Shown: piece after piece, positions 1 through 11,406 of the stretch
How positions within the stretch are numbered: position 1 is the first letter of the stretch
Layout of the letters: each line of letters begins with the position of its first letter
Assembly (NCBI RefSeq): GCF_040939455.1
Contig: NC_134108.1
Location: 53,381,501 to 53,445,500, forward strand
Direction of reading: 5' to 3'
Source of the DNA: Microcebus murinus
Taxonomy: Eukaryota > Chordata > Mammalia > Primates > Cheirogaleidae
DNA: 64,000 nucleotides
Position numbers and translations under genes: made by a program
Notes under the pieces: model-generated
Seen by the model: only the letters and a program-made list of their open reading frames with translations
Told to the model about the DNA's origin: nothing
Databases searched by the model: none

Positions 1-337
1 TTTTTAAAAGTTCAAATTTAATTTTGTGAAAATTTTAGTCAAATTTAATTTTGTGGACGTCTTAGACTCTGGAGTTTAGCCCAGTATTGGTTTTCAATTT
101 TGGTTCCCCCAATAATTTCATTTGACCTCACTGAATGTCACAGTTTAAATAGTTTCTTTTAGGAATAGCAAGTAAAATAATAATTCCCAAAGTGCCTTGA
201 GCCTGCCAACTAGTAGTTCTCCTTCAAAGCGAGATGTAGAGCCAGTTATGGTTGCAGCTCCAAGGTCAAGTGTGACTGTAACATGGAGAAGCACCAGGTG
301 ATGACAGTATTGAAAGCAAAGCACTCCAATAGTGCCC
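1..337. other. unique sequence before first L1
   Basis: A+T-rich flank of the L1 that follows. I see no repeat family, exon signal or RNA gene in it. Confidence 0.4.
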
Positions 338-589
338 TCTTTTTCTTTTTTTTCATTTCAAAATATTATAGGGGCATAGATGTTTTTGGTTACATGTATG
401 ATTTTGTTATGCTTGAGTAAGGGTTATAAGTGTGCCCATCACTGAGATAGTGTTCATTGTACCCATTAGGTAGGTTTTTGCCCATCACCCCCTCCTCCTT
501 CCCCATTGATTGATTTCCACTGAGTTTTACTTCCCTCTCTGCACATGTGTGCTCATCAGTTTGTTCCAGTTTAATAGCGAGTATATGTG

Positions 590-3500
590 GTGCTTGTCTA
601 TTCTTTAGATACTTCATTTAGGATAATGGTCTCCAGTTCCATCCAAATGATTACAAGGCCCCATCCTTCTTCATGGCTGAATGGTATTCCATAGTATACA
701 CACACCACATTTTGTTAATCCACTCATGAATTTATGGGCACTTGTGTTGATTCCATATCTTTGCAACTATGAATTGTATTAATAAACATTAAAGTTCAGG
801 TGTCTTATTGATAAAATGACTTATTTTCCTTTGAGTAAATACTAGTAGTGGGATTGCTAGATCAAATGGTAGGTCTACTTTTAGTTCTTTGAGAGATCTG
901 CATACTACTTTCCATAGAGGTTGTACTGATTGGTAGTCCCACCAACAGTGTATGAGTGTTCCTTTCTCTCTGCATCCATGCCAGCATCTGTTGTTTTTGG
1001 ACTTTTTAATAAAAGCTATTCTAACTGGGGTTAGGTGACATCTCAAGGTGGTTTTAATTTGCATTTCCCTGATAATTAGTGAGGTTGAGCATTTTTTCAT
1101 ATATTTATTGACCATTTGTCTATTTTCTTTTGAAAAGCTTCTGTTCATGTCTTTTGCCCACTTTTTAATGGGGTTGTTTGTTTTTTCCTTGATTTGCTTG
1201 AGTTCTTTGTAGATTTCTGTTATTAGCCCTTTGTCAGATATATAGCTTACAAATAATTTCTTCCATTTTGTAGATTGCCTATTTGCTTTATTGATTATTT
1301 TCTTAGCTGCGAAGAAGCTTTTTAATTTAATCAAGTCCCATTTTTTAAAAATTTTTTGTTGTTGCTGTGATTCCCATTGGGATCTTGTCATAAATTCTTT
1401 GCCTAGTCTATATCTAGAAGAGTTTTTCCAACATTTTCTTCTAGAATTCTTATGGTTTCATGCCTTCCATTTAAGTCTTTTACCCATCTTGAATTAATTT
1501 TTTTTGTGAGAGGTGAGAGATTAGGATTCTGTTTCAATGTTTTGAATGTGGCTATCTATTTGTCCCAGAATCATTTATTGAATATGGCTTCTTTCCCCCA
1601 GTGTATATTGTCTGCATTGTCAAAGATCAGTTGGCTGAATGTGGATGATTTTACATCTGGGTTCACTGCTCTGTTCCATTGGTCTATGTCTCTATTTTTG
1701 TGCCAATATCATGATGTTTTGGGTACTGTGGCCTTGTGGTATAGTTTGAAGTCTGGTAATGTGATGTCTCCAGATTTGTTCCTTTTGATTAATATTGCTT
1801 CTGATTAATATTGCTTTGGCTATTTGGGCCCTTTTCTGGTTCTGAATGAAGCTTAGAATTACTTTTTCTAGATCTGCAAAATATGATGTTGGTATTTTGA
1901 TGGGAATTGCATTGAATCGGTAAATTGCTTTGGGTAATATGGACATTTTAATGATTTTGATTCTACTGATCCATGAGCATGAAATGTTTTTCCATTTGTT
2001 TGTGTTATCTGTGATTTTTTCCCCTCAGTGTTTAATAGTTTCTTTGTAGAGAATGCCACCTCCTTGGTAAATATATTCCTAGGTATTTTATTTTCTTTGT
2101 AGCTATTTTGAATGGTATTAAGTCTTTGATTTGACTTTCAACTTAACTGTTATTAGTGTACAGGAATGCTACTGATTTTTGTATATTGATTTTGTAACCT
2201 GAGACTTTGCTGAATTTATTAATTCTGGGAGTCTTGGTGGAGTCTTTGGGATTTTCTAGATAGGAGATCATATTGTCAGCAAAAAGCAATAGTTTGTCCT
2301 TCTCTTGCCCAATTTGGATAGCCTATATTTCTTTCTCTTGCCTGATTGCTCTGGCCAAGACTTCTAGTACTATGTTGAATAGAAGAAGTGGTGACAATGG
2401 TCACCCTTGTCTAGTTCTAGTTCTTAATGGGAATACTTTCAACTTTTCCCCATTTAGTATGATGTTGGCTGTGGGTTTGTCATATATGACTCTATAATCT
2501 TGAGATATATTACTTCTATGCCTAGTTTGTTGAGTGTTTTTATCATGAAAGAGTGCTGAATTTTGTTGCTTTTCTACATCAATTGAGATGATCATATGGT
2601 TCTTGCTTTTGCTTCTTTTTATGTGGTGAATCACATTTATTGATTTATGTATGTTGAACCTTCCTTGTATACCTGGTTGAAGCCCACTTGGTCATGGTGG
2701 ATTATTTTTTTAATGTGCTGTTGAATTCTATTCACTAGTATTTTACTGAGGATTTTTGCATCTGTATTCATAAGGGATATCGGACTGTAGTTTTCTATTT
2801 TTTGTGGTGTCTTTTCCTGGCTTTGGTATCAAGGTGATATTGGTTTCATAGAATGAGTTGGGGAAGATTCCCTCCTTCTCTATGTTATAGAATAATTTTT
2901 GCAGTATGGGCAACAGCTCTTCTATGTAGGTCTGGTAAAATTCAGGTGTGAATCAATCTGGTCCAGGGTTTTTTTGTTGTTGTTGTTGGAAGATGTTTTT
3001 ACTACTGTGTCAATCTCATTGCTAATTATTGGTCTGATCAGGAGTTTTATTTCTTCTTGATTGAGTCTTGGGAGGTTGTGTGCTTCTAGGAATTTGTCTA
3101 TTTTCTCTACCTTTTTGAGTTTGTATGAGTAGAGATTTTCATAGTATTCACAGATGATATTTTGTATTTCTATGGTAGGAGTTGTAATATCTCCTTTTTC
3201 ATTTCAGATTGAACTCATTTAGGTCATTTCTCTTCTCCTCCTGGTTAATCTAGCAACAGTACTATCAATTTTGTTCATCTTTTCAAAAAACCCACTTTTG
3301 TTTCATTAATCCTTTGTATTTTTTGTTTTGTTTTTCATTTCATTAAGTTTTGCTCTCTCTGTAGTTATTTCTTTACTTCTGCTGGCTTTGGATTTGGTTT
3401 GCTCTTCCTTTTCTAGTTCCTTGAGACATATCTTTAGATTGTTAATTTGTCTTTTTATGCTTGGATGATTAGTCCAGTTCTGTCAGTGAGGTGTTGAAGT

Positions 3501-3930
3501 ACCCAGCAATATGATGCTGGTGTTTATCTCTTTTCTTAGATCTGGTAGGGTTTGCTTTATGAATCTGGAAGCTCTTGTGTTATGCGCATAATATTTAGGA
3601 TTGTTATGTCTTCATGTTGAATTGTTTCCTTTACCATTATATTATAATACCATTATAATTACCATCTGTGTCTTTCTTTATTATTATTGATTTAAAGTCA
3701 ATTTTATCTGTTATGAAAATGGCTACACCTCTTTCTTTTGATTTCCACTTGCATGGAATATTTTTTTCCATCCCTTCACCTAGAGTTTGTATGAGTCCTT
3801 GTGGGTTAGATATGTTCCTGGAGACAGAAGATATTTGGGTTGTATTTTTTCATCCATTCAGCCAGCCTGTGTCTCTTGAGTAGGGCATTCAGAATACTCA
3901 TATTGATTGACAGAATTGATAAGTGGAATG
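590..3930 (-). pseudogene. L1 ORF2 remnant (endonuclease/reverse transcriptase)
   Basis: This is the decayed L1 ORF2, which encodes the endonuclease and reverse transcriptase that copy L1 RNA into nicked DNA. The longest open piece (1391 down to 789, 200 aa) is the C-terminal region, with the characteristic [18 protein letters not shown] and [16 protein letters not shown] blocks of the Cys-rich end. The reverse-transcriptase active site lies at 2272-2280, where the expected F-A-D-D reads F-A-D-N. Upstream, the fingers/palm block with [16 protein letters not shown] lies at about 2401-2560. The endonuclease start lies near 3690-3930. About 330 bp of endonuclease sequence is missing around 3471, and many frame breaks separate the blocks. 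Homology is clear but no function is possible. Confidence 0.88.
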
Positions 3931-4029
3931 CTGTTCTGTTCATCATTTTGGTTAGTACCTTATTGCTTTGTTTTACTTTTGTCATTGTATGTGAGCTCTA
4001 AGCTTCCGCTTTGGGGTGGTTTTTACTCT

Positions 4030-5070
4030 GGTTGGTGTCTATTGTGCTGATCCATATATGATGTGGTTCTAAGTATTTTCTAGAGGGCAGGTCTGATCTT
4101 GACAAATTCCTTCAGTATTTGCTTGTCTGCAAAAGTCTTTATTTCTCCTTTATATATGAAACTTAGTTTTGCAGGGCACAGAATTCTAGGCTATCAGTTT
4201 TTCTGTTTAAGAAGACTGAAGATGGGGCTGTAATCCATTCTGGTTTGTAAGGTCTCAGTTGAGAGTCTGCAGTTAGCTTGATGGTTTTCCCATTGTAAGT
4301 TACTTGATGTTTTTGCCTCATAGCTTACAGGATTTCCTCCTTCATGTTGACTTTGACCAGTCTGATGACTATGTGTCTTGGTGATTGCCTCTTTGCAATG
4401 AATCTCCCAAATGCTTGGTGAGCTTTTTGTACCTGGGTGTCTAAATCTGTAGCAAGACAAGGGAAGTTTTCCTCAATTATTCGCTCAAATAGGTTTTCTA
4501 GGACTTGTGTGTTTTCTTTTTCACCCTCATGGATGTCTATGATTCTTGTATTTGAATGTTTTGCCTAATCCCATACTTCTTGTAGACTGTGTTCATTCCT
4601 TTTAATTCTCTGTTCTTTATTTTTGACTGACTGAGTTATTTCCAAAGACTTGTCTTTAAGGTCTGGGATTCTTTCTTCTGCCTCATTTAGTCTATTTTAA
4701 AAACTTTGCACTATTTTTTATATTTTCTTAAATGAATTTTTCATTTCCAGAAGTTCTATTTTTTTTAAAATGTAATATGTCAATCTGTTTAGTGAATTTT
4801 TCATTCATTTCATGTGTTGTTTTTTTTGAGTTGGTTTTCCATTTTCCTTCAGATTTCATTGAACTTTCTTACAATCCATCTTTGGAATTCTTTGCTTGTT
4901 ATTTCAATATTTTCATTTTGGTTGGTATCTATCACTAGAGATTTGGTGTTCCTTTTTGGGTGTGTCTTTGCTCTGATTTTTCATCTTTTTTCCAGAGTTC
5001 TTTTGCCAATTCCTTCTCATCTGGGTCAGCTGTCACTTCTTATTTTTAGATTTTCTTTTATTTAGATGGG
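4030..5070 (-). pseudogene. L1 ORF1 remnant (RNA-binding protein)
   Basis: This is the decayed L1 ORF1, the coiled-coil RNA-binding chaperone that coats L1 RNA. The recognisable part (about 4200-4460 on the minus strand) carries the C-terminal RNA-binding region, with NCRLSTETLQTRMDYSPIFS followed by LLKQKN. After a frame change it continues to 4030 as a Pro-Ala-Lys-Leu-Ser-Phe-like block. Between 4600 and 5000 the minus strand encodes Lys/Glu-rich stretches consistent with the coiled coil, interrupted by stops. ORF1 boundaries are estimated from where homology begins and ends. Confidence 0.75.
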
Positions 5071-7050
5071 GCTTTTTTCCCCCTTCCCCCCTCACTTATA
5101 AGGAAGGGTATGTAGCATACATTGGATAAGAACATTTGGCTTTGCTTGTGGGTGCTTTGATGGGGATCTAGGTTTTGGATGGATGCTTTGGTTATAGATA
5201 TCCTTAGTGTGGTGATTTTCACAGTTGCTAGTTTTTTGTGGGCTGTAGCAGTTGTGAGCTATGTGTGTGGCCAGATTCCCTGTCTCTCTTTGATTAAGGA
5301 GGGTGGAGGTCTTTGAGATCCTTTTTCTTTCCATAGCATTATGGGCTTCATAACAGTGTGAATTGTATTGGCATGCCCAGTTTAATCTCTGAGACAGTAG
5401 GTAGTGCTTGTGGGTAAGAATCAATCACACCCTATATGATTGAGTCAGTAAATGCTATAAAGGGCTGTGCAAATTGACCTCCCAATCAGTAGGTGGTGCT
5501 TACAGGAAAGAACAAGCTACAGTGTTGTTTTTGGGATCTGTGACTGATTCTGGCTCCTCAGGAGAAGCACTAGAATGCCCCAGGTGGTGAGTGCACCCTG
5601 GAACTTCCAGGTGAGTCCTTATTCTCCACTGGAGCAGAGGCTGGTGGGAGAGTGTGGGTGGGTAGAGCTTGATTGGGTGAGCTTGCCTTCAGGCTACACA
5701 AAAGCTGGTAAGGTATCTGTTTCAGCAGGGGTCAAAAGTCCACTCCCAGCCTTCTGGGAAAAGCTGCCAGGAAGGGGGTGAGGTTGCCTCACCCAGCCAG
5801 AAAGTCTGCTTTTGGAGGTGGGGCCATCTGAGATTTACAATCTGGCTATCAGGAGTGGGCTTCCCTTTTCTCCCCCTGTCCTGCTCTACATTTTTTCTCT
5901 GGTGAATGCCAGCAGGCAAGAGCTCAAACTAGCTGAGCTCCCCATAAATGGCACTGTGGGCTGGGATCTTCCCTGTCCAGGATTCTTCCCTGGGCTGAGA
6001 GCATGGCCTTTCTGTGGATTAAGGGGTGCTATGTGAGTACATTGTGGCTGGGACCCACACTGTGCTCTCTTTTCAGTTCTGCCCATAAGAATCACTAATC
6101 ACCTCCTGTGATTAGTTCCCAAATCTCCCTTCTGTGCTCCTGAGCAACACAATCAAATTCTGGAGGTATGGGATCTGGCCTATGGGCCTGTTCCCAGATC
6201 CCTGAAGATCAATTCTTGACCATACCAGGGAGAAGCATGCTGGTCCTGAGTTGCCTATGGAGTGCTCCAGCAGATTTGATGTCTCTCCATTTCAGGGTGT
6301 GCCCTGCTCTGACGAAGCAGCTGTGCTAGCAGCACTAGGGAGGGCTGTGAGTAGGGAGCTCACAGTCTCAGCACCCATTAGTCCACTGCAGGTCTTTAAG
6401 AAGAAAGGTTTGAGCCCCACTCTCTGTGGAGCCCCAACAGAGGGGAAGCAGCTGCTCCTGAGAGCACTGGCTTGAGGGTCTCTCTTGGCCCCCATGGGTG
6501 GGAGAAGGTAAGGAAAGGAAAAGAGTCTGAATGGAGGAAAGCTAGCACTCTGGTCATCTCAGTTCCTCTCTCTGGAAGGAACTCCACAATGGGTGGAGAA
6601 GCAATATGGCACCTACCATCTTGGTTTGGGTCTGTGGGGACAGGAAGGACACCAAATGGGCTTGCAGCCTGGTGCTTTGCCCTCAAGAAGATCCCAATTT
6701 ACTGGTGGCAGCAGCTTTTGAGCTCATGAGGCTAGAAAGGCTCTCAGGAGTTCAGGAGCCTGCTGACTGCCAGAGAAGTGAGAGAGAAGGAGAAACAAAT
6801 AGCTCCACTTACCCTTTCACTGGACTCTAATCCTCTCAGGGGTTGACTTCTGCCTATCTCTTGTTTCTTCTTGTTCTACTCCGTAACTCCTTCCCACCGA
6901 ATCTCTGGTAGGTTCTGATGCTTTTCCCTTAGAATTATACCTGATCTATGATTGTTTGTTTGTTTTTTCTTTTTCATCTAAAACATTTCCTTCTTTCTTA
7001 GACAATCTGGCAGCTGTTATCTCTGGTCAGCCATCTTCTCTGTTCTTTTC
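5071..7050 (-). promoter_or_regulatory. L1 5' UTR (internal promoter region)
   Basis: This long non-coding lead lies upstream of L1 ORF1 on the minus strand, richer in G+C than its surroundings and without coding homology. L1 5' UTRs carry an internal Pol II promoter. The assignment rests on position and on the start sequence near 7050. No specific promoter element is demonstrated, and CpG content looks eroded. The many short ORFs here are frame noise. Confidence 0.65.
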
Positions 7051-8756
7051 CCCTTTCTCTTCTGTGAGAAAAATGTGAAGAACTTTAGAGAAGTAATATA
7101 CATCTTACAGTTGTCAAATATCTCATTACAATTTTTGGGTATAATGAAGGTTTAAATATTAAAAAGAACAATTTGGGGAAGTCAATCATACATTATTTTT
7201 GAGAAAATTGCTGCACCAAGCTGATAAAAAAGATATGTTTTCCTAAAGATTAATGGATTTTCAGATTATTTCTGAATACCATTCTCTAAAGAAAGTACCT
7301 AAATATCTATTTTCTTAGCAATAGTGCCTTTCATATTGATATAAATTAGAAATTAGTAGTAGTTAATACTTTCATGAATAATACGTCTTGCTGAAAGTAC
7401 TGTAATGATCAGTTTGATATATAACATGCTGCTGTTTTAAAGTATATCTTATTTGTTTTACTGATAAGTCCAGAGTAAAAAAAAAATAAAATATATCTTA
7501 TGGTTTGCAATGAAACAGTTAATTTTATTCTTATTTGTTGTATAGCTGAGCTTAATTGATAAATATTTGACAACACAGTACCTTGACTAAGATAATATGG
7601 AAACATTTTAGTTAGCATCTATCAAAATGTATTTTTTATTAACAAAAAAGATTTTTCTTTGTAACATGAAATGAATTTTTTCGTCTTCTTTTTTTCCCTC
7701 CTATCATAATTCTTTGAAATGTCTGTTGGTGTTTAGCATCTGATTAGTGAATTCTTGAAAAAGAGTCTATTTCAAATAGAATTATCAAAGGAAATAAGAA
7801 TATTTTAAAATTTATATAAAATTTTATGTTTTATAATAAACATCTGATTTTTTATTTATGAAATAAAAATTAATAAAATGTAAAATAGTAAAAAAAACAT
7901 TGTATTTTCTTGGGCAGATTTTGGTTTATGCCTTTGTTTTTCAAAACTGAATTTTAGTTCAGGGTTTACTTTTATTTTTTAAAGGAAACTGATATCCTAA
8001 GCAGAATTGCTGTAGTGGAGACCTGAGAGTCTTTCACATCACTACATGGGAATATTTTCCATCCCGCTAATCCCCAGTGGGTGCATTTCTCCCATCTTAA
8101 GTGAGATATTTCTAAACATTACCATTTCAACCAAAGTTATTTGATAGATTACTATTATTTATTGATACTGTCTAAGTCTTGCTGCCAACATAATCTTAAT
8201 AAGTCATTACAAGTCCACTGGGTAAGCTGTTTTTCCATTTCTTAAGCTTTAGTGCCTGTGCTGTATGGATTTGGCATTTAATAAATCACTGGAGGGCCTG
8301 CAAACACATTATATTCCTGTAGTTGAGACTGTCTAGACAAAAGTGCATAGAGAGATCTTTCCACTCTAAGTAGCGGGAGAGCATTTGTTTGCTACAAATT
8401 GGTTCTGAATCAATTGCTCAGAAACTTGGCATATCCAGGCTTACTTGGATGCAGGAGGAGGGCAAGACTAAGTGCTGCATGGGGTGCTTTTCTGCCTTCT
8501 AGTTTAATTGAATAACCGAGAAGCAATGCCTAAGAAATAGCAGTCTTGTGGGAGAATGGCCTAGAATTCTACCCTTTTCAGATTTGAGAGTTATTATACC
8601 AATCTTTATGTGATATGACCTTTGTTTACAAAAATATACGAAAGGTTTCTTAAGGCTGAGCAAGTGATACTATTAAGGGTGTGCAGGAAGGAAAGAATAG
8701 GATAATTTTCCTGATAGATACATTATGTATATATGTTTTCCCTGTGAAACTTTATT
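7051..8756. other. unique A+T-rich sequence
   Basis: No recognisable repeat, exon or RNA gene. It contains long A- and T-runs (7470-7500, 7850-7900) typical of mammalian intergenic DNA. Confidence 0.4.
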
Positions 8757-8759
8757 ATT

Positions 8760-8798
<39 letters not shown>

Positions 8799-8799
8799 G
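8757..8799. repeat. (GA)n microsatellite
   Basis: An imperfect GA dinucleotide run with two interruptions (AAAGACA) in the middle. The tract is purine-only on the + strand. Confidence 0.9.
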
Positions 8800-11072
8800 A
8801 TGTTTCATTAGTGAGCTTTTTGAAGCACATCTCTTTCCATTTTCAAGGGAAACGTGTTTTAGAAATGGTCTGGGATTGTGATAGGGTTCGATTTTGCTCT
8901 GTCAAATAGACCACTAGTAGTCCTCTTACCTATTGCTTGTTCTTGGAGGTTAAATTAGAGCCCAGCAAAGTTATTAATAATATGAGGTTCAGCATATCCC
9001 TTGAACACTCCAGCCTATTCTGTTGCTGTTGTTTGTTCTATATTAGGTTTATATTTTTGCCTCTCTGCTATTGTCTTCTGGCTATGTAGCACCTAAAATT
9101 CTTGCTTAGCATATCCTCCTTGATGGATTGCCTTAAATTTAAGGTGATTTGACAACAGAAAATTACAAAAATGAATTTAGGATCATTCAGGATCATCATA
9201 GGTGTCATAGAATTTTTATTCTATGACCAATGTCATAGAATTTTTATTCAGAAGCATTTGGATTAAATATCTTAACAACATATTACCATAATATTTGGCC
9301 CTTCAATAGATTTGAAACTATTTGTTTCCATCTGTACATAAAAAGAAAAAGAACACTCACCATGGAAGTCCATTACTTGAGATGTTGTCCCTTACAGGTG
9401 ACCTATAAAGAATACTGGTTCAGCTGTATACAAGTTTGAGTATGAACATATTTTTCAGACTGAATTATCTACTTGTTCTGAATACTACTCAAACTCGGCC
9501 TTCACTTCTGCTTTTCATTTCAAGACATTTGGATGTTGAAGAAATTATTGGACAAGTAAAGGAACACATTTGAAAGGTGTAATCAGGCAACAATGACACT
9601 CAAGTTTAAGTTCCAAGTTCATGACCATGTGGGTACTTCTTGAGATGTGGGCAAAAGCCAAAATCAGGGATTTTATATCCTGCACAGAATAAAATTTTTC
9701 AGTAGTGATAGCAAAATTCTTTCTGACTTTTCTCAACAGGCTTGAATTCTATTGTTTCAAATGTTTCTTGAGATGGTTGTATATCGTGACTTTTGTGGTT
9801 CTGTCTTTAGGCCTTTGACTTGAAAACACTATACAGTCTAAATCATAAATGCTCGTGCCATCTTCTAGCAATGTGATTATGCTCACAACCATGAACCCTT
9901 ATAAATATGATCCAATGGAGCTGTGATTGCCTGTCAGCATATTTGTATTCATAGGGCTGGTGTCATCTGGAGGCAGATTGGATGATTATAGATTTGAAGT
10001 GATAAGACAGGCACCTAGAAGGCTCCTCTTGTATCCAAATGACTATGTAATACATCTTTTCAAAAAATAATCCCATTAGATAAGAGTTCCAGACTTTCTT
10101 CTTGGAGTAAGTTTGGCAGACTTCATTTCTATAATACTTGTGAGGTTGGACCAGTACGAGGCCTCCAAGACTGTGGAAGGAGAATTGGGAAGGAAGGAAA
10201 GAATTTCTGAAAGCATTAATTGGGGGCAGAGAAAAGCAAATTAAAGGAGTAAAGATCCTTAGGGTAAAATTTCTCTTGCTCTGTAGCAGTACCTGTATCA
10301 AATCACTGTTATTTAAAACATTTCTTGACTTGCCTCTTTTTTCTATTTAGAATCTTAGTCCTCCAAGTACAAAGACTTAATATTTAACTCCATATGCTCT
10401 AGAAGGACATTCTGATTTTTTTTTATTCTTCCTAATTGGTAGGAAAAAATCAACCTCTCTAACCACCAATGTCAGTAGGGCAAAAATCCTAAAATCTATC
10501 TTTTTCTTTCAGTGAAAAACAGAAAACAGTGAAAAACATCCTCTAACAAGAAAATGTTAATATTTCATTTAGAAGTGAAGTTTAAGAATACTTTGGAAAA
10601 CATCCCTTTTTTCTCTTTTCTATATATTTTGAGCATATGGTTACCTGGAATAAATTCAACCTAGAGGCCATTCTGAAAAGGCAGAAAAACCAAAGAACTC
10701 TTATGTATGATTGGCAAATCTCGAGAGTGCTAATTTAGGAGAATGCTAATAAGTAGGATGCTTCTGTGAGTTTGGAATGCTCATCTAAATCTTCTTTCAG
10801 CTGCCAGCTGAACCTGTGAACACTTTGGCCTGGCTCTGAACGTTGGCAAAATGGTTCTTTAATTCCCATCAGTCCCCCTTCCCCCTATTTCTGTCCCTGG
10901 CACAGAGACCTCTGCCATTGAGAGGGCACATCCAGACTGCCTGGGCCCCTGGACCTCACCTTTTTTTGCTTCTAGGGTGGCATTTCAAGTTCACCCCAAC
11001 CTATTTTAGTTTCTCTTCTCTCAGGCTCAGATTCTAGGCACTATAAGGCAAGAGTTCACTCATATTCTATTG
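8800..11072. other. unique sequence with a small hairpin repeat at 9203-9249
   Basis: No transposon or gene is identified. The only structure noted is a pair of identical 19-bp segments at 9203-9221 and 9231-9249, described in the findings. Confidence 0.4.
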
Positions 11073-11406
11073 TAGCACTGTCCAATAGAAATATAATGTG
11101 TGCCGCATTATGTAATTTAAAATCTTTCACAGTTAAAAAAACACATTAAAAAAGTAAAAAAGAAATAGGTGAAAATAATTTCAATAATAGATTTTATTAA
11201 ACCAAGTAAATACAAAATATTTATATATGTAAGAAATATAAACATTTTTGAGATATCTTTTTATTCTTTTTTTTTTTTTTTCAAACTAAGTCTTTGAAAT
11301 CTGGTGTGTATTTTACACTTACAACATATCTCTATTTGGACCAGCCACATTTTAAGTTCTTAATAGCTGTATGTACCTAAGTGGTTACTTTATTAGACAG
11401 CACAGC
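11073..11406 (+). mobile_element. hAT-Charlie non-autonomous element (MER3/MER33-like)
   Basis: Begins with a CACTGTCCAATAGAAATAT-type end and finishes with TATTAGACAGCACAG, its imperfect inverted partner. The interior, including the GTGTGTATTTTACACTTACA and GGACCAGCCACATTT segments, is diagnostic of this family as I remember it. A T-run at 11264-11281 has expanded inside. The exact MER name is uncertain. The element has no coding capacity. Confidence 0.7.

Larger units (their letters stand above)
338..7050 (-). mobile_element. Near full-length LINE-1, minus strand
   Basis: Read on the minus strand this is a LINE-1 retrotransposon in the canonical order. A 5' UTR starts near 7050 with a GAAGATGGCTGACC-like sequence, then ORF1, then ORF2, then a 3' UTR ending at a T-rich tract (+ strand) near 338-355. 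The total of about 6.7 kb is close to the usual full length. ORF1 and ORF2 are both broken by stops, frameshifts and at least one internal deletion, so the copy is dead. I searched both flanks for a target-site duplication and found only T/C-rich similarity, nothing clean. The unbroken order and length argue for one insertion of a mid-age primate L1. Confidence 0.9.

Noticed and set aside
789..1391. 200-codon minus-strand ORF as a host gene
   Set aside because: It is the C-terminal part of L1 ORF2, in the correct position relative to the L1 3' UTR and the rest of ORF2.
6251..6830. Cluster of overlapping ORFs on both strands
   Set aside because: They lie in the G+C-richer L1 5' UTR, where stops are rarer. 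No coding homology is seen.
338..7100. Target-site duplication for the full-length L1
   Set aside because: The flanks share only T/C-rich similarity (CCCTCTTTTTC versus CCCTTTCTCTT), which is not better than low-complexity chance.
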